Below, one piece after another: positions 19,282-26,833 of a DNA stretch of 64,000 nt; the stretch's first letter is position 1, and every line of letters starts with the position of its first letter. This DNA is from Streptomyces meridianus (GTDB lineage Bacteria; Actinomycetota; Actinomycetes; Streptomycetales; Streptomycetaceae): positions 1 to 64,000 of the forward strand of contig NZ_JAMQGM010000012.1 in assembly GCF_023703325.1 (NCBI RefSeq), in the 5' to 3' direction. Below the pieces are notes generated by a model. That model saw only the letters and a program-made list of their open reading frames with translations, searched no databases and was not told where the DNA came from. A program made the translations under genes and the position numbers.

Positions 19282-19315
19282 AAAAAACCCCTCGTGCCGG
19301 GAGGCAAGCGAGGGG
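19282..19315 (-). terminator. ilvB attenuator terminator
   Basis: CCCCTCG pairs with CGAGGGG and the inner TGCC with GGCA around a GGGA loop, with a 2-nt bulge. Six T residues follow on the minus strand. It lies between the leader peptide and ilvB, 92 bp before the ilvB start. It is the conditional terminator of a branched-chain amino acid attenuator. Confidence 0.85.
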
Positions 19316-19360
19316 AGCGCGTCGGGTGCGGTCCGCAGGGCGATGGGTAACAGCCCGGCG

Positions 19361-19402
19361 TCAGCCGACGCGCTTTCCACGTACGAGAATTCGGGTGCGC
19401 AT
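19361..19402 (-). CDS. ilvB leader peptide
   Basis: The 13-codon ORF reads MRTRILVRGKRVG. Consecutive Ile, Leu and Val codons (ATT CTC GTA) are exactly the operon's three end products. GGAGGG stands 12 bases before the ATG, a slightly long spacing. Stalling at these codons would change RNA pairing and disable the terminator at 19282-19315. This arrangement is known from other actinobacterial ilvB genes. It begins 33 bp beyond the stop of the leftward GGDEF-EAL gene, so the promoter must lie at or inside that gene's end. Confidence 0.85.
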   Translation of the reverse strand: MRTRILVRGKRVG

Positions 19403-19435
19403 GGCATTGACGATCCCTCCGTCGCATGCTGGGTG

Positions 19436-22402
19436 TCAAGTGGGTGGGACGGGCGTCTCATCATTCGAGCGTAATGGCGGATAGGTGATCGATTCCGCGA
19501 CGGCTCCTTCCCGGTCGTCCGCCGCGTCGGAGGACGCGGGCTGCCGGGGCAGGCGTTTCGGCAGCGACTGCCGCCCCTCCAGCCGCCGCGCGGGAAGTTC
19601 GGGCCGCCGGCGCGGCGGGAGCGCACTGCGGGCACGTCCGGAGCCGCGCCCGTCCGCCGGTCCCGGCGGCGGATACCCGCCGCGGGTGAGCACGCGCCGC
19701 AGACGGTGTTCATCGAGCGGGCCCGAGAATGCCTTGCCCTGCCCGTGCGTGCAGCCCATCGCCCGCAGGGCTGCGGCCTGGTCCGGGCGGTCCACGCCGT
19801 CGGCCACCGATTGCATCCCGAGGTCTGCCGCAATCCGCAGCAGGCCCGCGGTGATCTTGTGGAGCCGGGCGGACTCGACGACGCCCTCGACCAGCCCCCG
19901 GTCGATCCTCAGCACATCCGCGGGAAGCCGCCGGAGCGCGCTTATGGCGGCGTAGCCGCTGCCGAAACCGTCGAGAGCGATCCTGACGCCGATACGCCGC
20001 AATGCCGACAGCCGCTGCTCCAGTTCGTCGAGCGGAGTCCGCGGCTCGTCGTCGGCCAGCTCCAGGACGAGAGAGCCGGACGCCAGGCCGTGTCGCGTCA
20101 GCATCGCCTCGATCGCCCTCGGCGGCATGGCGCGGTCCATCAGCCGCTGCACGGGCAGCCGTACGGCAACGGGTGTGGGGTGCCCCGCCAGGTGCCGGGC
20201 CACGGCCTGCTGCACCGCCTCGTCCAGCAGCCAGCGGCTGAGATCGCCGGTGCCGGAGTCCTCGATCGGGGCGTCCACGACCCGGAGGAACTCGTCCGGG
20301 GTGAACAGCATTCCCTGCGCCGACCTCCAGCGGGCCTGGGCGGCGACCGCACTGATCCGTCCGGTGGCCAGCTCCACCACCGGCTCGTGGAGCACGGCGA
20401 ACTCGCCGTCGCGCAGAGCGGTGCGCAGCCGGGTGGTCAACTGGCTGCGCCTGACCACCTCGGCCTGCATCTGCGGGACGTAGAGCTCCACGCGGCCCTT
20501 GCCCGACGCCTTCGCCCGGTACATGGCCAGGTCCGCGTTGCGCATCAGGTCCGTGGGGGTGGACCCGGGTCCCGCGAAGGCGACGCCGATGCTGGCCGTC
20601 ACCCGCAGGTCGGCGCCTGCGATCCGGTAGGGGTGGGAGAGGGTCACCCGGAGGCGCTCGGCGATCTCCTGGATGCGGTACTCGCGCGCCGCACCGTCCG
20701 GCTCGCCGGTGAGGATCAGTGCCGCGAACTCGTCCCCGCCGAGCCGGGCCGGGGTGTCCACGGCCCGCACCGACTCCTGGAGCCGACGGGCGGCGTGGAC
20801 GAGGAGCTCGTCGCCCGCCTGGTGGCCGATGGTGTCGTTGACCGCCTTGAAGCCGTCGAGGTCGATGAAGAGGACGGCCGGCCCGGCATCGGAGCTGCGG
20901 CGGCCGGCGAGCGCCTGCCGCACCCGTTCGGTGAACAGCGCACGGTTGGGCAGGTCGGTGAGCGGATCGTGTTCGGCGCTGTGCCTCAACTGGGCCTGAA
21001 GTCGCACCCGTTCGGTGACGTCGCGGCAGTTGAAGATGAGCCCGCCGTGATGCCGGTTGACGGTGGACTCCACGTTGAGCCAGCCTCCCTCGCCCGACCG
21101 GAACCGGCACTCGATCCGCGTCGTGGGCTCGTCCGCCGGCTCCGCGGCGAGGAAGCGCCGGACCTCGTGGACGACCCCGCCGAGGTCCGCGGGGTGGATG
21201 AGGGACGCCAGTTCGGCTCCCACGAGGTCTACGGCATCGATGCCGTAGACACCGGCCGCGGCCGGGCTGACGTAACGCAGCACCCCATCGGGCTCGGCGA
21301 TCATGATCACGTCGCTCGAACCCTGCACCAGGGAGCGGAAGTGGTTCTCCTTGTGGGCCAGTTCCTGGGCGAGCGCGATGTTCTCGAGGAGCATGATGCC
21401 CTGGCGTACGACCAGGGCGAGTACGACGGTACAGGCGGTGAAGATCACCACGCGGTCGATGCGGTGTCCGTCGATGACGTTGTACAGCACGCCCAGGGTG
21501 CACACAGCAGCGGCCAGGTAGGGCGTGAGGGCACCGAGCGATCCGCCCATCGGCGGGCCGGCCCGGGGCGCCGGCGCGGCGGAGTCCTCGCCGGCGACGC
21601 GCTCCCGCGACACCGCCCAGGGCGCGTAGGCCAGCAGCATGGACCCGGCGAACCAGCCCGCGTCGAGAAGCTGGCCGGATCGGTAGTGCTCACGCATCGG
21701 CGGCGCGCTGAACAGGGCGTCGCACAACACGGTGAGCGCCAGCGCCGCGATCGCGGCGTTGATGGCCGAGCGGTTGGAGGACGTCCGGCGGAAGTGCAGC
21801 ACCAGCACCATGCTGACCAGCACGATGTCCAGCAGCGGATAGGCCAGGGAGAGGGCGGCGCGGCCCACACTCTCGCCGTCCCAGTGGGCAGCCTGGGCGA
21901 GGGCGAGGCTCCACGACAGGGTGAGCAGCGAACCGCCGATCAGCCAGGTGTCCAGGGCCAGGCACACCCAGCCCGCCCGGTTCGACGGGCGTTTGGCGAG
22001 GACGAGCAGACCCACGATGGCGGGCGGGGCGAAGAGCAGGAAGAAGAAATCCGCGACCGAGGTGCCGGGAACGGGCTGCCGCAGCACGACCTCGTACCAG
22101 CCCCAGACCGCGTTGCCGGCGCCTGCCATGGCGGAGGACAGCGCGAAGAGCAGCCAGGCGGTGGGAAAGCAGCAGGACGGCGAACGCGCGTACCACAGGC
22201 ACGAGACGGCGGCCGCGACCGCCGCAGCGCTGAGTCCGAAGTCGCCCATGACGAGCGCGAGCCGGGGAGAGCCCCAGCCGAGCGCCGCGCCGACTGCGTA
22301 GGTGCCGCAGAGCACCGTGAGCAGAGCCTGGGGGACGATGCCCGCCGTGACCTCGTCCTCCGGGACCGCCTGCTGCGTGACGGTCATCCCGGGCGCACTC
22401 AT
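19436..22402 (-). CDS. Membrane PAS-GGDEF-EAL c-di-GMP protein with degenerate EAL (CdgE-like)
   Basis: The 988-aa protein has an N-terminal multi-helix membrane region (about 20-340), a PAS domain (about 352-470), a GGDEF domain (about 475-650) and an EAL domain (about 655-905). The GGDEF active site (555-559) is intact, with the inhibitory I-site RAVD at 546-549. The EAL site is damaged: EAL is replaced by AQA (688-690), DDFGTG by DGFGSG, and AEGVE by ADGVD. It should therefore make c-di-GMP and not degrade it. C-di-GMP controls Streptomyces sporulation through BldD. A palindrome of TCACT/AGTGA half-sites stands about 195 bp upstream. Confidence 0.88.
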   Translation of the reverse strand: MSAPGMTVTQQAVPEDEVTAGIVPQALLTVLCGTYAVGAALGWGSPRLALVMGDFGLSAAAVAAAVSCLWYARSPSCCFPTAWLLFALSSAMAGAGNAVWGWYEVVLRQPVPGTSVADFFFLLFAPPAIVGLLVLAKRPSNRAGWVCLALDTWLIGGSLLTLSWSLALAQAAHWDGESVGRAALSLAYPLLDIVLVSMVLVLHFRRTSSNRSAINAAIAALALTVLCDALFSAPPMREHYRSGQLLDAGWFAGSMLLAYAPWAVSRERVAGEDSAAPAPRAGPPMGGSLGALTPYLAAAVCTLGVLYNVIDGHRIDRVVIFTACTVVLALVVRQGIMLLENIALAQELAHKENHFRSLVQGSSDVIMIAEPDGVLRYVSPAAAGVYGIDAVDLVGAELASLIHPADLGGVVHEVRRFLAAEPADEPTTRIECRFRSGEGGWLNVESTVNRHHGGLIFNCRDVTERVRLQAQLRHSAEHDPLTDLPNRALFTERVRQALAGRRSSDAGPAVLFIDLDGFKAVNDTIGHQAGDELLVHAARRLQESVRAVDTPARLGGDEFAALILTGEPDGAAREYRIQEIAERLRVTLSHPYRIAGADLRVTASIGVAFAGPGSTPTDLMRNADLAMYRAKASGKGRVELYVPQMQAEVVRRSQLTTRLRTALRDGEFAVLHEPVVELATGRISAVAAQARWRSAQGMLFTPDEFLRVVDAPIEDSGTGDLSRWLLDEAVQQAVARHLAGHPTPVAVRLPVQRLMDRAMPPRAIEAMLTRHGLASGSLVLELADDEPRTPLDELEQRLSALRRIGVRIALDGFGSGYAAISALRRLPADVLRIDRGLVEGVVESARLHKITAGLLRIAADLGMQSVADGVDRPDQAAALRAMGCTHGQGKAFSGPLDEHRLRRVLTRGGYPPPGPADGRGSGRARSALPPRRRPELPARRLEGRQSLPKRLPRQPASSDAADDREGAVAESITYPPLRSNDETPVPPT

Positions 22403-22595
22403 CGCACCGACCGCCGTGGCGCCCTGCCCGTCGACAGGAGCGCGTGCGTACGCGAGGACCCGGTTTCCGCGTCATGCCGCGCCGGGTTGTCCGTCCGTGT
22501 GCTGTGAATTGCCCGTCGCCCCCTCGCATTTCCGGTCCGTCCCGCGCCGGCGAACCTCGGTCGCGCGATCCCCGCTCGGACGATACACCAGTTCC

Positions 22596-22608
22596 GTCAC
22601 TCAGTGAC
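22596..22608 (-). promoter_or_regulatory. GTCACT-C-AGTGAC palindrome upstream of the GGDEF-EAL gene
   Basis: A perfect 6-bp palindrome with one central base lies in the 281-bp region upstream of the 19436-22402 gene. Its halves match the AGTGA and TCACT elements of BldD boxes, but in everted order. BldD is known to control several c-di-GMP genes. The regulator here is inferred. Confidence 0.35.
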
Positions 22609-22683
22609 ATAAGTTCTCTACACAGCGTTATCGGACTTCGCCGGGCCTTCCGCCCGGCCCCGGACGCTCCGAGCCGAGCTGCC

Positions 22684-23620
22684 TCAGCCGGAACGCGCAA
22701 CGACATCGGCCAGCGGCCGGCCGGCGGCGAACCTCTGCAACTGCTCGCGGAGCAGGCGTTCGGCACGCGACAGGAAGGCGGACGAGGGCCCGCCGACGTG
22801 AGGGGTGACGAGGACGCCCGGAGCATGCCACAACGGGTGCCCGGCAGGCAGCGGTTCCGGATCGGTGACATCGAGTGCCGCCGACAACCGGTCTGTTGCG
22901 ACCTCCGTCAGCAGAGCCTCTGTCTCCACAACAGCACCACGTGCCACATTGACGAGCAGCGCTCCGTCCTTCATCCGGGCCAGGAAACCGGCGTCCACCA
23001 GCGCACGCGTGGTATCGGTCAGCGGGGTCGAGAGGAGGACGGCGTCGGCGTTCGGGAGCAGTTCGGGCAGTGCCGTGACCGGATGCACCGGACCGCGCCC
23101 GGTGGTGCGGGCGGAGCGCGCGACGCGCGAGACCCGCGCGCACTCGAAGGGTACGAGCCGGTCCTCCATGGCGCTGCCGATCGCCCCGTACCCGACGATC
23201 AGCACCGACCTGTCGGCGAGGGCGGGCCGGAGGACGGGCCGCCGCTCCCCCTCGTCCTGTGCGCGGACGAAGCCGGGGATGTCGCGCAGCACCGCCAGAG
23301 TGAGCGTCAGGGCGAGTTCGGCCGTGCTCACCTCGTGCACACCGCGGGCGTTGCAGAGCACCGCCCCGCTCGGCAGGCCTCCGATCGCGGGGAGGAACCG
23401 GTCCACTCCGGCGGTGCGCGTCTGGACGACCCGGAGGTTCGTCATGTACGGCAGTGGCCTGAGGTTCGCCGGCCGGCTCTTCATGTAGGGGGCCGCATAG
23501 AAGACGCACCGGGCGGGACCGGCGGGAACTCCGGCTCCCCGCCCCAGAAGTGGTAGTCGAAGCCGTCGGGGAGGCCCTCGATGCGGTGGGGGGAAGGGAC
23601 AGCCACACGTCGTCGTTCAC
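22684..23620 (-). pseudogene. D-2-hydroxyacid dehydrogenase, two frameshifts near the N-terminus
   Basis: From about 23502 to 22684 one frame encodes a normal NAD-dependent 2-hydroxyacid dehydrogenase: Rossmann VLIVGYGAIGSAMEDRL, Arg in NVARGAVVE, and His in TPHVGGPSSAF. The expected first ~45 residues are split over two other frames. VNDDVWLSLP starts at GTG 23620, HRIEGLPDGFDYHFWGGEPEF follows after a C-run, and FYAAPYMKS resumes the main frame. Each junction needs one extra base: at the six-G run 23588-23593 and near 23503-23515. It is either a recent pseudogene or two sequencing deletions. An internal ATG at 23484 would give a 266-aa protein lacking the first substrate-domain strands. Confidence 0.75.
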
Positions 23621-23895
23621 GGGAGCACGCCAGGACCTGCCGCTCACTGCCCGCCTGGTTCGGCCCGCCGTCCGGCACGCGCTCCCCGGCCGGAGGCCGA
23701 CGCCCCGAGCGCCTTGCGGCGGACGACGCCATCTGGGAGACAGAACCCAGGTGTACCGACCCGGAGCGACGTTCAGGCGGGTGATGGGGTGGGGAACCGC
23801 CGAGTGCGGACGGGATCCGGGGAAGAGGGCCTGGTGACCGCCCGTTCCGGCCGGGCGTTAGTTTGGGGTCGGGCGACGGAGGGGTGCGAGACCAG

Positions 23896-24942
23896 GTGGA
23901 GCGCAGGACTATCGGTGCGGGTGCTCTCTCCGTGGGCGCGATCGGACTGGGATGCATGCCGATGAGCTGGGCCTACACCAGCTCCCAGCAGAACGGCGAC
24001 AGTGCACTGCGCACCGTCCACGCCGCCCTGGACCGGGGCACCACCCTGCTCGACACCGCCGACATGTACGGGCCCTTCACCAACGAACTGCTGCTCGGCC
24101 GGGTGCTGCGCGAACGGCGCCGGGACGCCTTCGTCTCCACCAAGTGCGGTCTGCTGGTGGGCGATCAGCACGTCGTCGCCAACGGCCGGCCGGGCTATGT
24201 GAAGCGGGCCTGCGATGCGTCGTTGCGCCGGCTCCAGACCGACGTCATCGACCTCTACCAGCTGCACCGTCCGGACCCCGAAGTACCGGTGGAGGAGACC
24301 TGGGGTGCGATGGCCGAGCTCGTCACTGCGGGCAAGGTACGGGCGCTGGGGCTCTGCGCGCTGCAGAAGACCGGACGCCGCACCGGCCGTCCTGTCGCCG
24401 CACCGGGCAGCGCCGGGGCGTACCGATCCGCGCGCCGCGGCCGGACGGACGATCACGACCACACCGTGAGCCTGCTGGAGCGGGTCCAGCAGGTCTTTCC
24501 GGTCACCACTGTCGAGGCCGAACTGTCGGTGTGGTCCCGCGATGCGCTGGACTCCCTCGTTCCGTGGTGCGAGGCGCGCGGGATCGGTTTCCTGGCCGCG
24601 ATGCCCCTCGGGAACGGCTTCCTCACCGGCACCCTCACCCCGGGCGAAGGGTTCGAGCCGGACGACGTACGGGCTCGCCACCCCCGGTTCACGGCCGAGA
24701 TGATGGCGGCCAACCAGCCGATCGTCGCCGGACTGCGCCGGGTGGCGGCGCGGCACGCGGCCACCCCGGCACAAGTGGCCCTGGCGTGGCTGCTGGCTCT
24801 GGGACGCCATGTGGTTCCGGTGCCGGGGACGAAGAAGGAACGGTGGGCCGTGCAGAACAGCCGCTCCGCGGAACTGGCGCTGGACGCCGACGAGATGAGC
24901 GAGATCGCAGCACTGCCGGCCGCAGTCGGCTCCTGGGACTGA
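23896..24942 (+). CDS. Aldo/keto reductase
   Basis: The 348-aa NADPH-dependent oxidoreductase has a TIM-barrel tetrad: Asp and Tyr in LLDTADMYG, Lys in FVSTKCG and His in LYQLHRPD. The C-terminal cofactor loop is VPVPGTKKERW. The substrate is unknown. One oddity is a stretch of about 40 residues after GKVRALGLCA that is rich in Arg, Gly and Pro and stands where most family members have the short LSE-containing loop. I choose GTG 23896 (VERRTIGAGAL) because GGAGGGG lies 11 bases upstream. It is divergent from the damaged dehydrogenase gene. Confidence 0.88.
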   Translation: MERRTIGAGALSVGAIGLGCMPMSWAYTSSQQNGDSALRTVHAALDRGTTLLDTADMYGPFTNELLLGRVLRERRRDAFVSTKCGLLVGDQHVVANGRPGYVKRACDASLRRLQTDVIDLYQLHRPDPEVPVEETWGAMAELVTAGKVRALGLCALQKTGRRTGRPVAAPGSAGAYRSARRGRTDDHDHTVSLLERVQQVFPVTTVEAELSVWSRDALDSLVPWCEARGIGFLAAMPLGNGFLTGTLTPGEGFEPDDVRARHPRFTAEMMAANQPIVAGLRRVAARHAATPAQVALAWLLALGRHVVPVPGTKKERWAVQNSRSAELALDADEMSEIAALPAAVGSWD

Positions 24943-25076
24943 GCCCCGGGCCGGGGCCCAGGACCGGACGCAGCCGGGCCGCGCGATCGCCCCGGCAGCC
25001 CGTCACTGTGGTTACGGTGGTGTCCTGCTGGAGGATCCGGCGCGGGCGCCCCGGGTCCGAGGAGAGGACGCGACCC

Positions 25077-26240
25077 GTGCGAGCCACCGCCGTTACTGCT
25101 GCTCTGGCAGCCGCTGCACTGCTGCTCACCGCAGGCTGCACGTCGGGGGGCGAGGCGCGGCCCTCCCCCGAACCGTCCGGCACCGGCCGCACACTGCCGT
25201 CCGCGACCGGGACCTCGGCGTCCACGCCTCCGGCCAGGGGCACGGTGAAGGTGGTCCGGACGGTCACGGACGACCTCGACTCACCGTGGGGCCTGGCGCC
25301 CCTGCCCGGGGGCGACCTGCTCGTCTCCTCCCGCGACACCGGGAAGATCTTCCGGATCTCCGGCCGGAACGGGAAGAAGACCGAGCTGGGCTCCGTGCCC
25401 GGTGTCTCCGCGGACGGCGAGGGTGGTCTGCTCGGGATCGCCCTGCCGCGGGACTTCGGCAAGAACCGGATGGTGTACGCATATCTCACCACGGAATCCG
25501 ACAACCGCATCGTGCGGATGGCCTACGACGCGAAGAAGCCGCCCGGGGGCCAGCTGGGCGCCCCCGACACCGTGCTCAGGGGCATCCCCAAAGGCGCGAT
25601 CCACAACGGTGGCCGGATCGCCTTCGGCCCCGACGGGATGCTCTATGCCGGCACGGGCGAGAGCGGCGACGGAGAACTGTCCCAGGACACGTCCTCGCTC
25701 GGCGGCAAGATCCTTCGGATGACGCCCGAGGGCGAGCCGGTGCACGGCAACCCGGAGGCCGACTCCGTCGTCTACTCGTACGGCCATCGCAACGTGCAGG
25801 GCCTGGCCTGGGACACCGGAAAGCGGCTGTGGGCCTCCGAGTTCGGACAGAACACCTGGGACGAGCTGAATTCCATCCGCCCGGGAGGCAACTACGGCTG
25901 GCCCGAAGCCGAGGGCAAGGCCGGAAAGCGCGGTCTCATCGACCCCGTGGAGCAGTGGCGGCCCGACGAGGCGTCCCCCAGCGGGATCGCGTTCTCCGCC
26001 GGATCACTCTGGATCGCCGCGCTGCGCGGTGAGCGGCTGTGGCGGGTACCGCTGACGGGCGGGGGCGCTGAGGAACGCCCGTCCGCACCGCCGCAGGCGT
26101 TCCTCGAGGGGCGGTACGGGCGGCTGCGCACGGTGGTCGCGGACGGCCCGGGGAAGCTGTGGCTCGTCACCAGCGAGACGGACGGGCGGGGGTCGCCGGG
26201 CGCCGGGGACGACCGCATCCTGCTGCTCGAGGTCACCTGA
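25077..26240 (+). CDS. PQQ-dependent-type sugar dehydrogenase lipoprotein
   Basis: The 387-aa protein starts with a lipoprotein signal (LLLTAGC, lipid Cys at about 22), followed by a Ser/Thr/Pro linker to about residue 55. A six-bladed beta-propeller of the soluble glucose/sorbosone dehydrogenase type comes next: SPWGLAPLPGGDLLVSSRD, GLLGIAL, HNGGRIAFGPDGMLYAGTGE, YGHRNVQGLAW and GGNYGWPEAEG. The family oxidises sugars with PQQ. The enzyme would sit on the outer face of the membrane, and no PQQ genes are nearby. The GTG at 25077 follows GGAGAGG. It is downstream of the aldo/keto reductase by 134 bp. Confidence 0.87.
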   Translation: MRATAVTAALAAAALLLTAGCTSGGEARPSPEPSGTGRTLPSATGTSASTPPARGTVKVVRTVTDDLDSPWGLAPLPGGDLLVSSRDTGKIFRISGRNGKKTELGSVPGVSADGEGGLLGIALPRDFGKNRMVYAYLTTESDNRIVRMAYDAKKPPGGQLGAPDTVLRGIPKGAIHNGGRIAFGPDGMLYAGTGESGDGELSQDTSSLGGKILRMTPEGEPVHGNPEADSVVYSYGHRNVQGLAWDTGKRLWASEFGQNTWDELNSIRPGGNYGWPEAEGKAGKRGLIDPVEQWRPDEASPSGIAFSAGSLWIAALRGERLWRVPLTGGGAEERPSAPPQAFLEGRYGRLRTVVADGPGKLWLVTSETDGRGSPGAGDDRILLLEVT

Positions 26241-26264
26241 CCGCCGACCGGACGGCCGGTCGGA

Positions 26265-26819
26265 TCAGACGCTGTCCGCAGGTCGCCACTCGCTGGCGAG
26301 CAGCGACCAGACCGCCATGTCCCTCCGGACCCCGCGGTAGGGGAAGTTCTCGCGGAGCACACCGTCACAGGTCATGCCGAGCCTCCGGGCGACATTGATG
26401 CTGCGGATGTTGTCCGGCGAGACCCGCCACTCGATGCGGCTCATACCGCGCTCCCCGAAAGCCCAGTCGACCAGCCGCCGGGCGGACCGGACGACCAGCC
26501 CCCGGCCCTCGGCCGCGGGCTCGAGCCAGCAGCCGATCTCGCACACCCCCGACTCGGTGTCGAACACCGGGAACATGACGCCGCCCACGAGTGAGCCGTC
26601 GAGCCAGATCCCGTAGATCCGTCCGGTGTCGGCGGCCTGCCGGTCGGCATAGGAACGCAGGACCTTCACCGCCGACTCGAGGTCGGTCGTCCGGGTCGCC
26701 CACGGGATCCACGGGTCGACCCCCGCGCGGGCGCGGTCGATGTGGGCGAGGAACTCCGGCGCCTGCCAGGGTTCGAGAGGCCGGAGTTCGGCTCCGTCGC
26801 CGAGATCCACGGTGAACAT
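26265..26819 (-). CDS. GNAT acetyltransferase (RimJ/RimL type)
   Basis: The 184-aa protein contains the GNAT core with acetyl-CoA loop LEPAAEGRGLVVRSARRLVDWAF and the C-terminal SINVARRLGMTCDGVLRENF typical of RimJ/RimL-like N-acetyltransferases of ribosomal proteins or small molecules. The substrate is unknown. It starts 14 bp after the stop of the MMPL gene and is therefore in the same transcript. Confidence 0.85.
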   Translation of the reverse strand: MFTVDLGDGAELRPLEPWQAPEFLAHIDRARAGVDPWIPWATRTTDLESAVKVLRSYADRQAADTGRIYGIWLDGSLVGGVMFPVFDTESGVCEIGCWLEPAAEGRGLVVRSARRLVDWAFGERGMSRIEWRVSPDNIRSINVARRLGMTCDGVLRENFPYRGVRRDMAVWSLLASEWRPADSV

Positions 26820-26833
26820 GCCGTCCTCGTGAT

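Noticed and set aside
19411..19439. TTGACA at 19434-19439 as the -35 of ilvB
   Set aside because: With 17-bp spacing the -10 would be GGATCG, and transcription would start at the leader ATG, losing its GGAGGG ribosome site. The hexamer also overlaps the stop of the upstream gene.
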